A DNA stretch of 64,000 nt from Prescottella soli. GTDB lineage: Bacteria; Actinomycetota; Actinomycetes; Mycobacteriales; Mycobacteriaceae. A program made the translations under genes and the position numbers. The stretch spans positions 2,356,001 to 2,420,000 of the forward strand of contig NZ_CP157276.1 in the NCBI RefSeq assembly GCF_040024445.1, in the 5' to 3' direction. Position 1 is the stretch's first letter, and every line of letters starts with the position of its first letter. Positions 31,810 to 40,600 of this stretch are shown piece after piece. Under the pieces are notes generated by a model. That model saw only the letters and a list, made by a program, of their open reading frames with translations. It was not told the origin of the DNA and ran no database searches.

Positions 31810-32196
31810 GCTTTTCCTTCTCTTTCTTACACCGGATTCGATGGACAGCACTTCTGGTCCATCGGGCCGGTTCCGACCGCTGTACTTTCTCGATTCCCCC
31901 TCAGGAACGCATAAGCACCGCGCTCGCAACATCGATCCTGCGGGCGTTTAAACGAACACAGAAGCTGCGACCAGGTCATAGTCAACCACGTCCGACGCCC
32001 CCGCAACAGTCGAAAGACGAACAAAAACTGCAAATAGATGATCTTGCACGGAGTGCCACCCCAGCAACTGTCGAGTACACCCCCCGGCGCCCGGTCCCGG
32101 GACCCGCGGATAGGATCAAAACCGCAGGTCCGACGCATGCGACGCGCCCAGGACAACCCAGGACACTCGATCGTGACAATTCCGGAAGAGGCGCCC
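31810..32196. other. Intergenic region between cspA and the helicase gene
   Basis: These 387 bp separate divergent genes. I see no protein gene, tRNA or known riboswitch. The 8 bp palindrome GTTTAAAC (near 31947) and the nearby CGAACACAG do not amount to a LexA box. It likely carries both promoters and the cspA leader. Confidence 0.5.
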
Positions 32197-34560
32197 GTGA
32201 ATCCCTCGCCCCACTCCCGATACATGGGAAAAAACAGCGACGACTCCTTCGGACGCACACTTCTCGATCGCGTACTCGCCGGCACCGCGCCGGGCGAGCA
32301 ACCCCTCACGTTCAGCGCCGAACTCCCACCCCGCGTGTCGCACTTCTCCGAATGGCCCGAGTGGGCAGGACCGGCCGCGGTGCGGGCCCTCGAGGCGGCC
32401 GGGATTCCCCGGCCGTGGAGCCACCAGGCCGAGGCGGCGTCGATCGCCGCGGCGGGCGAGCACGTCGTCGTCGCGACGGGGACGGCGTCGGGCAAGTCGT
32501 TGGCGTATCAGCTTCCCGTGCTGACGGATCTCGCCGGCGAGTCTCGCGGCACGGCGCTGTACCTGTCCCCCACCAAGGCACTCGGCGCCGATCAGCTGCG
32601 GTCGGCGATCTCGCTCACCGAGTCGGAGCCGGACCTGGCGTCGATCCATCCGTGCGGCTTCGACGGCGACACCCCGACCGAGATCCGGCAGTGGGCCCGC
32701 GCGAACTCGCGGTGGATCTTCACCAACCCGGACATGCTGCACATCGGGATCCTGCGCTCGCACCAACGGTGGGCGCATCTGCTGCGCCATCTCCGGTACG
32801 TCGTCGTCGACGAATGCCACTCCTATCGGGGGGTCTTCGGGTCGAACGTGGCGCTGGTGCTGCGTCGACTGCGCCGGATCGCCGCACGCTACGGCGCCGA
32901 CCCGGTGTTCGTGCTGGCGAGCGCGACCACGTCGCAGCCGGGCGCCGCCGCATCGCGGTTGATCGGGGCCCCGTGCGCGGAGGTCACCGAGGACGGCTCG
33001 CCTCACGGGCCGCGCACGATCGCGCTGTGGGAGCCACCGCTACTCGAGTCGGTGACCGGGGAGAACGGCGCCCCGGTCCGACGGGCGGCCGGATCGGAGG
33101 CGGCGCGGATCATGGCGGACCTGCTGGTCGAGGGTGCCCGGACGCTGACGTTCGTCCGGTCCCGCCGCGGCGCCGAACTGACCGCGATCGGTGCCCGTCG
33201 CATCCTGTCGGAGATCGATCCCGACCTGGCCGACCGCGTGGCCGCGTACCGCGCCGGATACCTCGCCGAGGACCGGCGCGACCTCGAGGCCGCCCTCTCC
33301 GACGGCCGACTGCTCGGCGTCGCGACGACGAACGCGCTCGAGCTGGGGGTGGACATCGCGGGTCTCGACGCCGTCGTGGTCGCCGGCTTTCCGGGAACCG
33401 TCGCGTCGTTCTGGCAGCAGGCCGGCCGGTCGGGACGACGAGGCGAGGGCTCGCTCGTGGTTCTCGTCGCACGCGACGACCCGCTCGACACGTATCTCGT
33501 GCACCACCCGTCCGCGCTGCTCGACCGGCCGATCGAGGCCACCGTCACCGACCCGACCAACCCCTACGTGCTGGGCCCGCAGCTGCTGTGTGCCGCGCGG
33601 GAGATGCCGCTGTCCGACTCGGAGGTCGACGACCTGGGGGCGGTGGAGGTGCTCACCGACCTCGCCGCGCAGGGTCTGATCCGCAGACGCGCACACGGCT
33701 GGTTCGTCACCTCCGACATCGACCCACACGCCTCACTCGATATCCGTGGGGGCATCGGTGGCCAGGTCGCCATCGTCGACGGCGAGTCGGGGCGGCTCCT
33801 GGGGACCGTCGACGCGGGCCGCGCACCGGCCACGGTGCACCCGGGCGCCGTCCACATCCACCAGGGCGAGTCGTTCGTCGTCGACCACCTCGATCTCGAC
33901 GACGGAATCGCGCTCGTGCACCCCGAGGAACCGGAGTGGACCACCTCCGCGCGCGAGATCACCGACATCGCGATCGGCGAGATCGCGGAGCACAAGCCGT
34001 ACGGCGACGTGGGCGTCGCGCTGGTCCGGGTCGAGGTGACGCACCAGGTGGTCGGGTATCTGCGCCGACTGCCGTCGGGCGAGGTGCTCGACTCGGTGGA
34101 ACTCGACATGCCGGCCCAGTCCCTGCACACGCGGGCCGTGATGTACACGATCACCCCGGAACTGCTCGAGGAGGCCGGGATCGGGGCCGACCGCATCCCC
34201 GGCGCGCTGCACGCCGCCGAGCACGCGGCGATCGGGCTGCTCCCGTTGGTCGCGACCTGCGACCGCGGCGACATCGGCGGGGTGTCGACCGCACTGCACC
34301 CCGACACGGGACTGCCGACGGTGTTCGTCTACGACGGCCACCCCGGCGGCGCCGGGTTCGCCGATCGCGGGCACTCCGAGTTGGCCCGCTGGCTCGGCGC
34401 GACCCGCGCGGCGATCGACTCGTGCGAATGCGTCGCCGGCTGCCCGTCGTGCGTGCACTCCCCCAAGTGCGGCAACGGAAACCACCCGTTGGACAAGGAC
34501 GGCGCGCTCCGGGTGCTGTCGGCGGTGCTCGCCGCGGTGGATCCGGAATCGGCCGTCTGA
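32197..34560 (+). CDS. MrfA/YprA-type DEAD-box helicase with C-terminal zinc module (Rv3649-like)
   Basis: GTG 32197 with GGAAGAG upstream gives 787 residues. The helicase core shows ATGTASGKS (motif I, about residue 102), DECHSY (II, about 206), SATT (III), the segment NALELGVDIAGLD, and QQAGRSGRRG (VI, about 410). The C-terminal DUF1998-type region ends in a four-cysteine cluster, CECVAGCPSCVHSPKCGNG. This is the architecture of B. subtilis MrfA, a 3'-5' helicase in mitomycin C damage repair. The partner nuclease MrfB is not in the window. It diverges from cspA as in M. tuberculosis. Confidence 0.9.
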   Translation: MNPSPHSRYMGKNSDDSFGRTLLDRVLAGTAPGEQPLTFSAELPPRVSHFSEWPEWAGPAAVRALEAAGIPRPWSHQAEAASIAAAGEHVVVATGTASGKSLAYQLPVLTDLAGESRGTALYLSPTKALGADQLRSAISLTESEPDLASIHPCGFDGDTPTEIRQWARANSRWIFTNPDMLHIGILRSHQRWAHLLRHLRYVVVDECHSYRGVFGSNVALVLRRLRRIAARYGADPVFVLASATTSQPGAAASRLIGAPCAEVTEDGSPHGPRTIALWEPPLLESVTGENGAPVRRAAGSEAARIMADLLVEGARTLTFVRSRRGAELTAIGARRILSEIDPDLADRVAAYRAGYLAEDRRDLEAALSDGRLLGVATTNALELGVDIAGLDAVVVAGFPGTVASFWQQAGRSGRRGEGSLVVLVARDDPLDTYLVHHPSALLDRPIEATVTDPTNPYVLGPQLLCAAREMPLSDSEVDDLGAVEVLTDLAAQGLIRRRAHGWFVTSDIDPHASLDIRGGIGGQVAIVDGESGRLLGTVDAGRAPATVHPGAVHIHQGESFVVDHLDLDDGIALVHPEEPEWTTSAREITDIAIGEIAEHKPYGDVGVALVRVEVTHQVVGYLRRLPSGEVLDSVELDMPAQSLHTRAVMYTITPELLEEAGIGADRIPGALHAAEHAAIGLLPLVATCDRGDIGGVSTALHPDTGLPTVFVYDGHPGGAGFADRGHSELARWLGATRAAIDSCECVAGCPSCVHSPKCGNGNHPLDKDGALRVLSAVLAAVDPESAV

Positions 34561-34565
34561 CGGAA

Positions 34566-34916
34566 TCATTCGACGGGTCCGGCGCGGGCGATCGCCCGCG
34601 CCGGACCCAGGACGAACACCGGGCCCGCCGTCTCGGTCGACACCACGACGTCCCACCCGTCGACGGTGCACTCGGTCACCTCGGCCCACATCCGCTGTGC
34701 GAGCGACGCCGCTGCGGTGCAGGCTGATTCGCCTCCGCCGGTGAGGGCCTGCGCGGCCGCGAGGGCGGCCAGGTCGGCCGCGCCCTGGGCCCGATGCCGT
34801 GCCGCGACCGCCCCACCCACCTGGATCAGGACGGCGGTCACCGCGACGAGCCCGGCCAACGCGAAGCATGCGAACACCGTCGCGCCGCCGGACTCGTCCC
34901 GGACGAAACGCCTCAC
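34566..34916 (-). CDS. TadE-like protein of the Tad locus (Rv3654c-like)
   Basis: This 116-residue protein has one N-terminal membrane helix after a short basic start (RRFVRDESGGATVFACFALAGLVAVTAV) followed by ARHRAQGAADLAALAAA, the signature of the helicase/secretion-neighbourhood TadE-like family. The helix resembles a prepilin signal, so it may be a minor pseudopilin. The start overlaps the TadE stop by 4 nt. It is the last gene of the seven-gene operon and lies 5 nt from the convergent helicase gene. Confidence 0.85.
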   Translation of the reverse strand: MRRFVRDESGGATVFACFALAGLVAVTAVLIQVGGAVAARHRAQGAADLAALAAAQALTGGGESACTAAASLAQRMWAEVTECTVDGWDVVVSTETAGPVFVLGPARAIARAGPVE

Positions 34917-35266
34917 CCGTCACTCGTTTCCGGCTCGCGCGCGGCGACGGCCTCCGCGGACAGTTCGACGAGCGGCAGCAAAGGCACACCCGCGCGGACC
35001 GTCGCGACGACGAATGCGCCGTCCTCCCGCACCGCGATGTCCGCACCGGCGGGTGCGACGCGGACGGACGCGGCGACAGCGTCGCGATCGCCGCGGGCCG
35101 CCAGCCGAGCCGCCTCGCGCGCCGCGTCGATGCACCGCACCTGCGCGGACACCGCCGCGATCGCCCCGACGCTCAGCACCACGACGGTCACGATGGACGC
35201 GATCGCGATCGCCGCCTCCACCGTGACCGCGCCGTCGTCGCGCCGGATCGCGGACCGCGCGCTCAC
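34913..35266 (-). CDS. TadE family minor pilin-like protein (Rv3655c-like)
   Basis: The GTG at 35266 overlaps the Flp pilin stop by 4 nt; the product is 117 residues. It has DDGAVTVEAAIAIASI at the start of a single N-terminal membrane helix, the TadE/pseudopilin pattern with Gly-x(3)-Val-Glu at the likely processing site. An extracytoplasmic domain follows (VRCIDAAREAARLAARGD). Members are minor pilins or assembly factors of Flp-type pili. It overlaps its neighbours on both sides, so expression is coupled. Confidence 0.88.
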   Translation of the reverse strand: MSARSAIRRDDGAVTVEAAIAIASIVTVVVLSVGAIAAVSAQVRCIDAAREAARLAARGDRDAVAASVRVAPAGADIAVREDGAFVVATVRAGVPLLPLVELSAEAVAAREPETSDG

Positions 35267-35466
35267 ACCGACGTCTTCAGCGCCTTGTCGATGATCCCGG
35301 TGAGCGCGGACACGATCGAATCGCCGGTGACCACCGTGTACAGGATCGCGCCGAATGCCGCGGCAGCGATGGTCCCGATCGCGTATTCCGCCGTCGACAT
35401 CCCGTCGTCCGCGGTCGCGGCGAGCACGATTCGGGCCTGGAGTTCGTGGAACTTCTTGGTCCACAT
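35263..35466 (-). CDS. Flp-like pilin, DUF4244 family (Rv3656c-like)
   Basis: This 67-residue pilin-like protein has a 20-residue leader ending in DDG, then MSTAEYAIGTIAAAAFGAIL, a hydrophobic stretch with Glu at mature position 5, as in type IVb Flp pilins. A short hydrophilic C-terminus follows. It lies between TadC and TadE genes. A 60 nt gap separates it from tadC, the largest gap in the operon, allowing a separate promoter or processing for high-level pilin expression. No prepilin peptidase (TadV) gene is present here, so processing must rely on one encoded elsewhere. Confidence 0.9.
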   Translation of the reverse strand: MWTKKFHELQARIVLAATADDGMSTAEYAIGTIAAAAFGAILYTVVTGDSIVSALTGIIDKALKTSV

Positions 35467-35526
35467 TGGTTTCCCCCTTCATTCGAGTCCGGCGCGGCCG
35501 TTCCGCGCCGGGATTCCCCCTGCCGG

Positions 35527-36111
35527 TCACAGGAGCCCTCCGTCGAGCACCCGACCGGCGAGCCCGATCACCACCGGGACGATCCCCAGGCAGACGAATG
35601 CGGGCAGGAAGCACAGGCCCAACGGGCCGCTGATGAGCACGCCGGCCCGCTCCGCCGCGGCCACCGCGCGATCCTCGGCGTCGGCACGCTGCTGACCCGC
35701 CAACTCTCCGATCGCGCTCGACAGCGCAGCCCCGGAGCGCGCGGAGCGCCGTGCCATCCTCGCGAGCGCCTCGGTCGCGGGTTCGGTCGCCACGACATCC
35801 CACGCAGTCGCGGGGTCGGCGCCGAGCGCCAGCAGATCTGCGGTGCGGCGCAACGACTCCGACAGCGGCCGCGGTGCGGACGGCGCGACCGCCGCGGCCG
35901 CCGCCGACGCGGGCAGTCCCGCCTCGAGGCACGCAGCCAGCAGGTCGAAGGTTCCGGCCACCGCCAACGGGTCCGGGGTGTCCGGTGCTGTCGGGGCGTC
36001 CGACGGCGCGTCGACGGTCGGCGCCGATCCACGGAGCCTGCGTCGCACGACCGTTCCGCCCGGTGTCACGAGCACGGCCAGCGCCACCGCCGCCAGCGGC
36101 GCCCACATCAC
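35527..36111 (-). CDS. tadC: TadC-like inner membrane protein of type II secretion F family (Rv3657c-like)
   Basis: The GTG at 36111 overlaps the tadB stop by 4 nt, giving 194 residues. It has a membrane helix near the start, a cytoplasmic T2SSF-type helical domain (FDLLAACLEAGLPASAAAAA; GELAGQQRADAEDRAVAAAER) and C-terminal membrane segments (GPLGLCFLPAFVCLGIVPVV). T2SSF proteins form the membrane platform for pilus assembly with TadB and the ATPase TadA. It is short relative to classical TadC (about 300), as usual in Actinobacteria. Confidence 0.88.
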   Translation of the reverse strand: MMWAPLAAVALAVLVTPGGTVVRRRLRGSAPTVDAPSDAPTAPDTPDPLAVAGTFDLLAACLEAGLPASAAAAAVAPSAPRPLSESLRRTADLLALGADPATAWDVVATEPATEALARMARRSARSGAALSSAIGELAGQQRADAEDRAVAAAERAGVLISGPLGLCFLPAFVCLGIVPVVIGLAGRVLDGGLL

Positions 36112-36929
36112 TGCACCACCCGGGCGGTGATCCGGTCGGTCCACAGCAGTCCCGCCGCGACCAGTACCGCGCCGACGACCAGCAGCACCGCACCGAGACC
36201 GCCACCGAGGAGGATCCGGACAGGTGCGGCACCCATGAGCTGCCCCAGGCCGACCCCGAGGACCGGGAGCCCCGCCAGGACGGCCGCCGTCGCCCGCGCA
36301 CCGGCCAGGCCGGCCTCCGCCCGGGTGCGGAATCGGGTGCGGCCCACCAGGTCGGCGCGTGCCGCCTGTAGCAACTCGGCGAGCGCCAGTCCGTGTGTCT
36401 CGGCCACCGCCCAGGCGCGGGCGATCCTGTGCAGGTCGTCGGCGACGACACCGTCACCGGCCGCGAGGCCGCTCGCCGCCGAACCGCCGAGGCGGGCGCG
36501 GGCGGCCGCGCACCGGAACGCCTCGGCGGCGGCCCCGTCGCACTCGGTCGCCGCGGTCTCGCAGGCAACCGCCGGGTGCGCGCCCACGCGGAGTTCCCCG
36601 ATCACGACGTCGAGCCCGGCGAGCACACCGCGACGTTCACACTCCCGACGCTCCGACTCCCGCCGTCGGCGATGGCGCCGGCCCGCGGTGAGTGCCGCGA
36701 CCGCGGTCGCGATGGCCGGTCCCACCATCCCGACGGCCGCGAGCGGCACGCACGCGAGGACCACGAGGTCGAACGGCGACAGCCCGCGGCGCACCACCCA
36801 CGCCCGGACGCGGGAAACCGCCCCGCCCGGGGCCGTCGACGCCGCGCCGGTCGCCCGCAGTCGCGTGCGCGCACCCCGGGCGGGCACCAGCACGATCGCC
36901 GTGGACAGGCAGAGCAGGACGGCGGTCAT
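36108..36929 (-). CDS. tadB: TadB-like inner membrane protein of type II secretion F family (Rv3658c-like)
   Basis: This 273-residue protein has a membrane helix at the N-terminus, a pair near residues 55-80, a basic linker (GRRHRRRRESERRE), a T2SSF helical domain and C-terminal membrane segments. It overlaps tadA (upstream) and tadC (downstream) by 4 nt each. It would pair with TadC as the platform that couples the TadA ATPase to pilin insertion. Confidence 0.88.
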   Translation of the reverse strand: MTAVLLCLSTAIVLVPARGARTRLRATGAASTAPGGAVSRVRAWVVRRGLSPFDLVVLACVPLAAVGMVGPAIATAVAALTAGRRHRRRRESERRECERRGVLAGLDVVIGELRVGAHPAVACETAATECDGAAAEAFRCAAARARLGGSAASGLAAGDGVVADDLHRIARAWAVAETHGLALAELLQAARADLVGRTRFRTRAEAGLAGARATAAVLAGLPVLGVGLGQLMGAAPVRILLGGGLGAVLLVVGAVLVAAGLLWTDRITARVVQ

Positions 36930-38104
36930 CGCACGCTCCTGGCGTCGAGCAACCTGCGCAGCGTTCCGGACGCCGGCCCGGCGCCAGACTCGCTCGTCCA
37001 GGCGGCCGTCACCCGCACATCTCCGGACGAGTCCCGCTCGAGCACACCGATTTCCACGAGCCCGCGGGCACCCGACGAATCACGGCGCACGTGCAGGACG
37101 GCCTGGACCGCGGCAGCGAGCTGACTGTGGAGCGCCCGGCGGTCCATGCCGCCGAGCGCGGCGAGCGCCTCCAGACGGGCCGGGACCTCACCCGGCGAGT
37201 TGGCGTGCACCGTGCCGGCGCCGCCGTCGTGGCCGGTGTTGAGGGCGGTGAGCAGATCCACCACCTCGGCCCCGCGGACCTCGCCGACCACGATGCGGTC
37301 CGGGCGCATCCGCAGCGACTGCCGGACCAGGTCGCGGACGGTCACCTCGCCCACCCCCTCGACGTTCGGGGCACGCGCCACCAACCGGACGACGTGCGGA
37401 TGGGACGGCGCAAGCTCGGCTGCGTCCTCGACGCACACGATCCGCTCGGTCGGTTCGACGCGGCCGAGCATCGCGGCGAGCATGGTCGTCTTCCCGGCCC
37501 CGGTGCCGCCGGTGACGAGGAAGGCCAGCCGCGCCCGCACGATCTCCTCGAGAAGGTCCCGGGCGTCCGGAGCCACCGCCCCGCCGGCGGCCAGCTCGTC
37601 GAGTCCCTGTGTCGCGGGCCGGAGCACACGCAGCGACACACACGTCCCACCTTGCGCCACCGGCGCGAGAATCGCGTGCAGGCGAACCCCGAAGTCTCCG
37701 TATCCGATTCGCTCGAGTCGCCCGTCCACCCACGGTTGCGCGTCGTCCAGGCGGCGCCCTGCGGACAGTGCCAGCCGCTGCGCGAGTCGCCGGACGGCGG
37801 CCTCGTCGGGGAACGACACCGACGTCGGTTCGAGACCGGCACCACGGTCGACCCACACCGCATCCGGGGCCGTGACGAGGACATCGGCTACACCGGGGAC
37901 CTCGAGCAGAGCCTCGAGCGGACCGGCGCCGGTGAGTTCGGTCTGCAGCATCCGCAGGGCGGCAAGCAGATCCGTGTCGCCCAGGACCCCGCCCGATTCG
38001 GCGCGGATCGCTGCCGCGACCGTCGCCGGGGTGAGGTCGCTCTCGGCGAGGGCGAGACGCTCCCGCACCCGGTCGAGGAGATCGGGGGACGCGATCGCGC
38101 TCAT
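36926..38104 (-). CDS. tadA: TadA-type secretion/pilus assembly ATPase (Rv3659c-like)
   Basis: This 392-residue AAA ATPase of the CpaF/TadA group powers Flp pilus assembly. Walker A is GGTGAGKTT near residue 200; an Asp box region (CVEDAAEL) and Walker B (RMRPDRIVVGEVRG) follow. A His box is seen in GHDGGAGTVHANSP. The N-terminal domain is all-helical as in CpaF. Both ends overlap the flanking genes by 4 nt. Confidence 0.93.
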   Translation of the reverse strand: MSAIASPDLLDRVRERLALAESDLTPATVAAAIRAESGGVLGDTDLLAALRMLQTELTGAGPLEALLEVPGVADVLVTAPDAVWVDRGAGLEPTSVSFPDEAAVRRLAQRLALSAGRRLDDAQPWVDGRLERIGYGDFGVRLHAILAPVAQGGTCVSLRVLRPATQGLDELAAGGAVAPDARDLLEEIVRARLAFLVTGGTGAGKTTMLAAMLGRVEPTERIVCVEDAAELAPSHPHVVRLVARAPNVEGVGEVTVRDLVRQSLRMRPDRIVVGEVRGAEVVDLLTALNTGHDGGAGTVHANSPGEVPARLEALAALGGMDRRALHSQLAAAVQAVLHVRRDSSGARGLVEIGVLERDSSGDVRVTAAWTSESGAGPASGTLRRLLDARSVR

Positions 38105-39228
38105 GCCGCCCACCGTCCACGCCGCGGCCGGGCCGCGAGAATGTCGAGGACGGACCGGGCTGCGGCGGCCAGCGGCGACCGTCTCCCGAGGTCGAGTCCA
38201 CCCCGCTCGAGCATCGCGTCGATCCGCGGTTCCGGGCGCACCGCCGCGAGCAGCGGGGCACCGAGCCTGTCGGCCAGGTCGGTACCGCGCAGCCCACCCG
38301 GCGCGGGACCGCGAATCACGATTCCCTGGTTGGGGTTTCGTTCGGAAACCCGGGCCAGCACCCGTTCGGCCGCCAGTCCGCCGCGCACGGTGGCGGGTAC
38401 CACGACGACGACAAGGTCCGCGGCGTCGAGGAGAACGTCGCCGACTGCCGACGGGTGTCGCGGCACGTCGCAGACCACCAGACCGCCGGCACTGCGACCG
38501 GCCTCCACGACCGCGGTGGCCGCAGCCGGGGTGGGCCGGTCGTCGCCGGCGCGGCCACGGCCGCACGCGAGCACACTCACCCCGCTCCCCCGCGCCGGTA
38601 ACGCCGCGCGCAGTGCGTCGGCGGAGACCCGTCCGCCCTCCACCGCCAGGCCCGACCACCGCAGGCCCGGGTCGCCCTCGACGCCGAGGAGCAGGTCGAG
38701 TCCGCCGCCGAGGGGATCGGCGTCCACGAGCAGCGTCCACGGGGCGAAGGCTCGACCGCCGCGCGGACGTCCCGCTTCGAGGGCCACCGCGGCCGCCAGG
38801 CTCGACGCCCCCGCACCCCCGGCACCGCCCGTCACCACGACCACGGCGCCGTCGGCGACACTTCGGGTGCCGCGCTCGCCGAATACCGTCACGAGGACCG
38901 CCTCGTCGTCGGGGACGCCGAGAACCCGGTCCGCCCCCACCGCCGTCGCCGCCTGCCAGTCGGCCAGGGTCGGTGCGCCGTCGCTCACCACGACCACGCG
39001 GCTTCTCCGCGGCAGCCGGGCCGCGCAGGCGAGCGCGGCCTCGGCATCGACGACGACCAGATCCGCCGATTCCCATTCGATCCGCCCGACCGACGCCGAG
39101 GACTCAACGAATGTTTGATCAGTGACGGCCGCGATCGATCGCAGGCACTGCACCACCGCCCGTGCGGTCACCATTCCCAGCACTCCGGGCCTGCCGGCCG
39201 CGTCGGGCCCGATGCGATCGATATCCAT
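38101..39228 (-). CDS. ssd: Septum site-determining/CpaE-TadZ-like protein (Rv3660c-like)
   Basis: ATG 39228 gives 375 residues. An N-terminal response-regulator-like half (ADLVVVDAEAALA) precedes a MinD/ParA-like ATPase half. Its P-loop is GGAGGAGASS, in which the usual lysines are missing, so nucleotide use is doubtful. LLVDADPLGGGLDLLLG and LVVCDVPRHPSAV follow as in MinD/CpaE proteins. Mycobacterial Ssd affects septum placement, and TadZ/CpaE localises the pilus machine. It is the first gene of the Tad operon, overlapping tadA by 4 nt. Confidence 0.85.
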   Translation of the reverse strand: MDIDRIGPDAAGRPGVLGMVTARAVVQCLRSIAAVTDQTFVESSASVGRIEWESADLVVVDAEAALACAARLPRRSRVVVVSDGAPTLADWQAATAVGADRVLGVPDDEAVLVTVFGERGTRSVADGAVVVVTGGAGGAGASSLAAAVALEAGRPRGGRAFAPWTLLVDADPLGGGLDLLLGVEGDPGLRWSGLAVEGGRVSADALRAALPARGSGVSVLACGRGRAGDDRPTPAAATAVVEAGRSAGGLVVCDVPRHPSAVGDVLLDAADLVVVVVPATVRGGLAAERVLARVSERNPNQGIVIRGPAPGGLRGTDLADRLGAPLLAAVRPEPRIDAMLERGGLDLGRRSPLAAAARSVLDILAARPRRGRWAA

Positions 39229-39478
39229 GCGCCCAGCGTGCAGCCTCCGGCGACGGCCCGAAACATGCCGGCGGGAAATGTGCACAGAATCGAACCCTGT
39301 GGATGAATTTCGGTACTTGCGTACCATTTTTTCATTCTTCCGCCCAGCACAGCGCCCGACCCCGGGCCCGAGGGATTCGAGCGGTCGTCGACGAATCGTC
39401 CGGCGGACGAGCACAAATGGAGTGGCCACCGATGACGGCAGTCCGGTGAATGCGCCCGAGAATTGGGGCAGAAAAGGG

Positions 39479-39516
39479 GACGACCCCCGCCAGGGGGGGA
39501 GGAGGCGGGGGTCGTC
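39479..39516 (-). terminator. Intrinsic terminator after the 31-residue peptide gene
   Basis: A perfect 13 bp stem, GACGACCCCCGCC with its complement, and a 12 nt loop overlap the stop codon of the small ORF. CCCCTTTTCTG follows on the minus strand. It would end a short transcript of roughly 200 nt before it reaches the Tad operon. Two further hairpins (TTCAGCCC/GGGCTGAA at 39521-39545 and CCTGGA/TCCAGG near 39550-39566) lie inside the small ORF. Confidence 0.75.
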
Positions 39517-39610
39517 AGAGTTCAGCCCCGGGGGGTCGGGCTGAACACGCCTGGATCGCGTCCAGGTACAGCAATACTACACCCAGATCCAGGATTGTTC
39601 GCAACTTCAT
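39515..39610 (-). CDS. 31-residue peptide with its own terminator
   Basis: ATG 39610 lies 6 nt after GGAGGGG. It encodes MKLRTILDLGVVLLYLDAIQ followed by ACSARPPGAEL, a short amphipathic/hydrophobic helix with one cysteine, and stops at 39515. A strong intrinsic terminator overlaps the stop codon, so this is a discrete small transcription unit between ssd and the divergent HAD phosphatase gene. The hairpins within it raise the alternative that it is a structured small RNA. The family is unrecognised. The rest of 39229-39478 shows no gene. Confidence 0.6.
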   Translation of the reverse strand: MKLRTILDLGVVLLYLDAIQACSARPPGAEL

Positions 39611-39702
39611 GTATCCCCTCCGACGTGCCGGTACCGCCCGGAATCGGACACGGATCCCCCACCGCGACCCGCGACACGGGCCGAAACACCCCATTCCTCC
39701 CC

Positions 39703-39708
39703 TATTCT
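39703..39708 (+). promoter_or_regulatory. -10 box of a leaderless HAD phosphatase transcript
   Basis: TATTCT lies 7 nt before the GTG at 39716 and no Shine-Dalgarno sequence is present in between, so the mRNA probably begins at the start codon. Confidence 0.5.
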
Positions 39709-39715
39709 TGGTCAC

Positions 39716-40534
39716 GTGACGGCCCTCCCGAGCGCACTCACCCAACGCGGCCGTGTGGCCGCGTTCTTCGATCTGGACAAGACCGTCATTGCGAAATCGA
39801 GCGCCCTCGCTTTCAGCAGACCGTTTTTCGCACAGGGACTCATCACCCGCCGGTCGGTATTACAGGGCAGCTATGCCCAATTCCTCTTCCTCCTCTCCGG
39901 CGCCGATCACGACCAGATGGAGCGGATGCGCGCCCACCTGACGAACATGACCGCCGGCTGGGACGTCGAGCAGATCCGCACCATCGTCGCCGAGACGCTG
40001 CACGACATCGTCGACCCGCTGATCTATGCCGAGGCCGCCGACCTCATCGCTGATCACAAGGCACGTGGCCACGACGTCGTGATCGTGTCCGCGTCCGGTG
40101 AGGAGGTGGTGGCTCCCATCGCTGCCGCCGTCGGTGCCACGTACAGCGCCGCGACCCGCATGGTGGTCGCGGACGGCCGGTACACCGGCGAGCTCGAGTT
40201 CTACTGCTACGGGGACGGCAAGGTCGAGGCCATGCGCGAGTTGGCCGAGGCCCACGGCTACGACCTGACGCAGTGCTACGCCTACTCGGATTCGGTCACG
40301 GACCTGCCGATGCTGGAGGCCGTCGGCCACCCCACCGCCGTCAATCCGGATCGCGCCCTTCGCCGCGCGGCGTCCGAAAATGGTTGGCCCGTATTGTCTT
40401 TCTACAACCCCGTGTCGCTCCGCGCCCGGCTGCAGACGCCGTCACGGACGACGGCCGCGACAGCCGCGGCGGTGCTGTCGAGCGCTGCCGTCGCGGGGGC
40501 GTTCATGTACGGCATGCGACGCCGCAAACACTGA
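39716..40534 (+). CDS. HAD-IB family phosphatase (SerB-like, Rv3661-like)
   Basis: This 272-residue HAD hydrolase has motif I FFDLDKTV near residue 17, motif II VSASGEEV near 123, and motif III/IV with a lysine in YGDGKVEAM and the acidic pair in YSDSVTDLPML. A C-terminal hydrophobic segment followed by MRRRKH suggests a membrane tail. The subfamily acts on phosphoserine or lipid phosphates (some are lysophosphatidic acid phosphatases). In M. tuberculosis the equivalent gene is next to the Tad locus and the Ms1 RNA, as here. Confidence 0.9.
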   Translation: MTALPSALTQRGRVAAFFDLDKTVIAKSSALAFSRPFFAQGLITRRSVLQGSYAQFLFLLSGADHDQMERMRAHLTNMTAGWDVEQIRTIVAETLHDIVDPLIYAEAADLIADHKARGHDVVIVSASGEEVVAPIAAAVGATYSAATRMVVADGRYTGELEFYCYGDGKVEAMRELAEAHGYDLTQCYAYSDSVTDLPMLEAVGHPTAVNPDRALRRAASENGWPVLSFYNPVSLRARLQTPSRTTAATAAAVLSSAAVAGAFMYGMRRRKH

Positions 40535-40565
40535 ACCGGCGTCTGCCACAAAGGAAAATTGCCAC

Positions 40566-40594
40566 TTGAAGTGGGTTGGAGCACGGGGTACAAA
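40566..40594 (+). promoter_or_regulatory. Promoter of the Ms1-like RNA
   Basis: TTGAAG (40566-40571), a 17 nt spacer and TACAAA (40589-40594) make a good housekeeping-type promoter in the gap after the HAD gene. It predicts an RNA start at about 40601. Confidence 0.65.
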
Positions 40595-40600
40595 GGAGTT

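Noticed and set aside
31940-31965. Possible LexA box near GTTTAAACGAAC before the helicase gene
   Set aside because: It does not match the actinobacterial CGAACN4GTTCG pattern.
31803-34727. A 974-codon open frame on the plus strand
   Set aside because: Shadow frame of the MrfA-like helicase; composition is Arg/Gly-rich and no motif appears.
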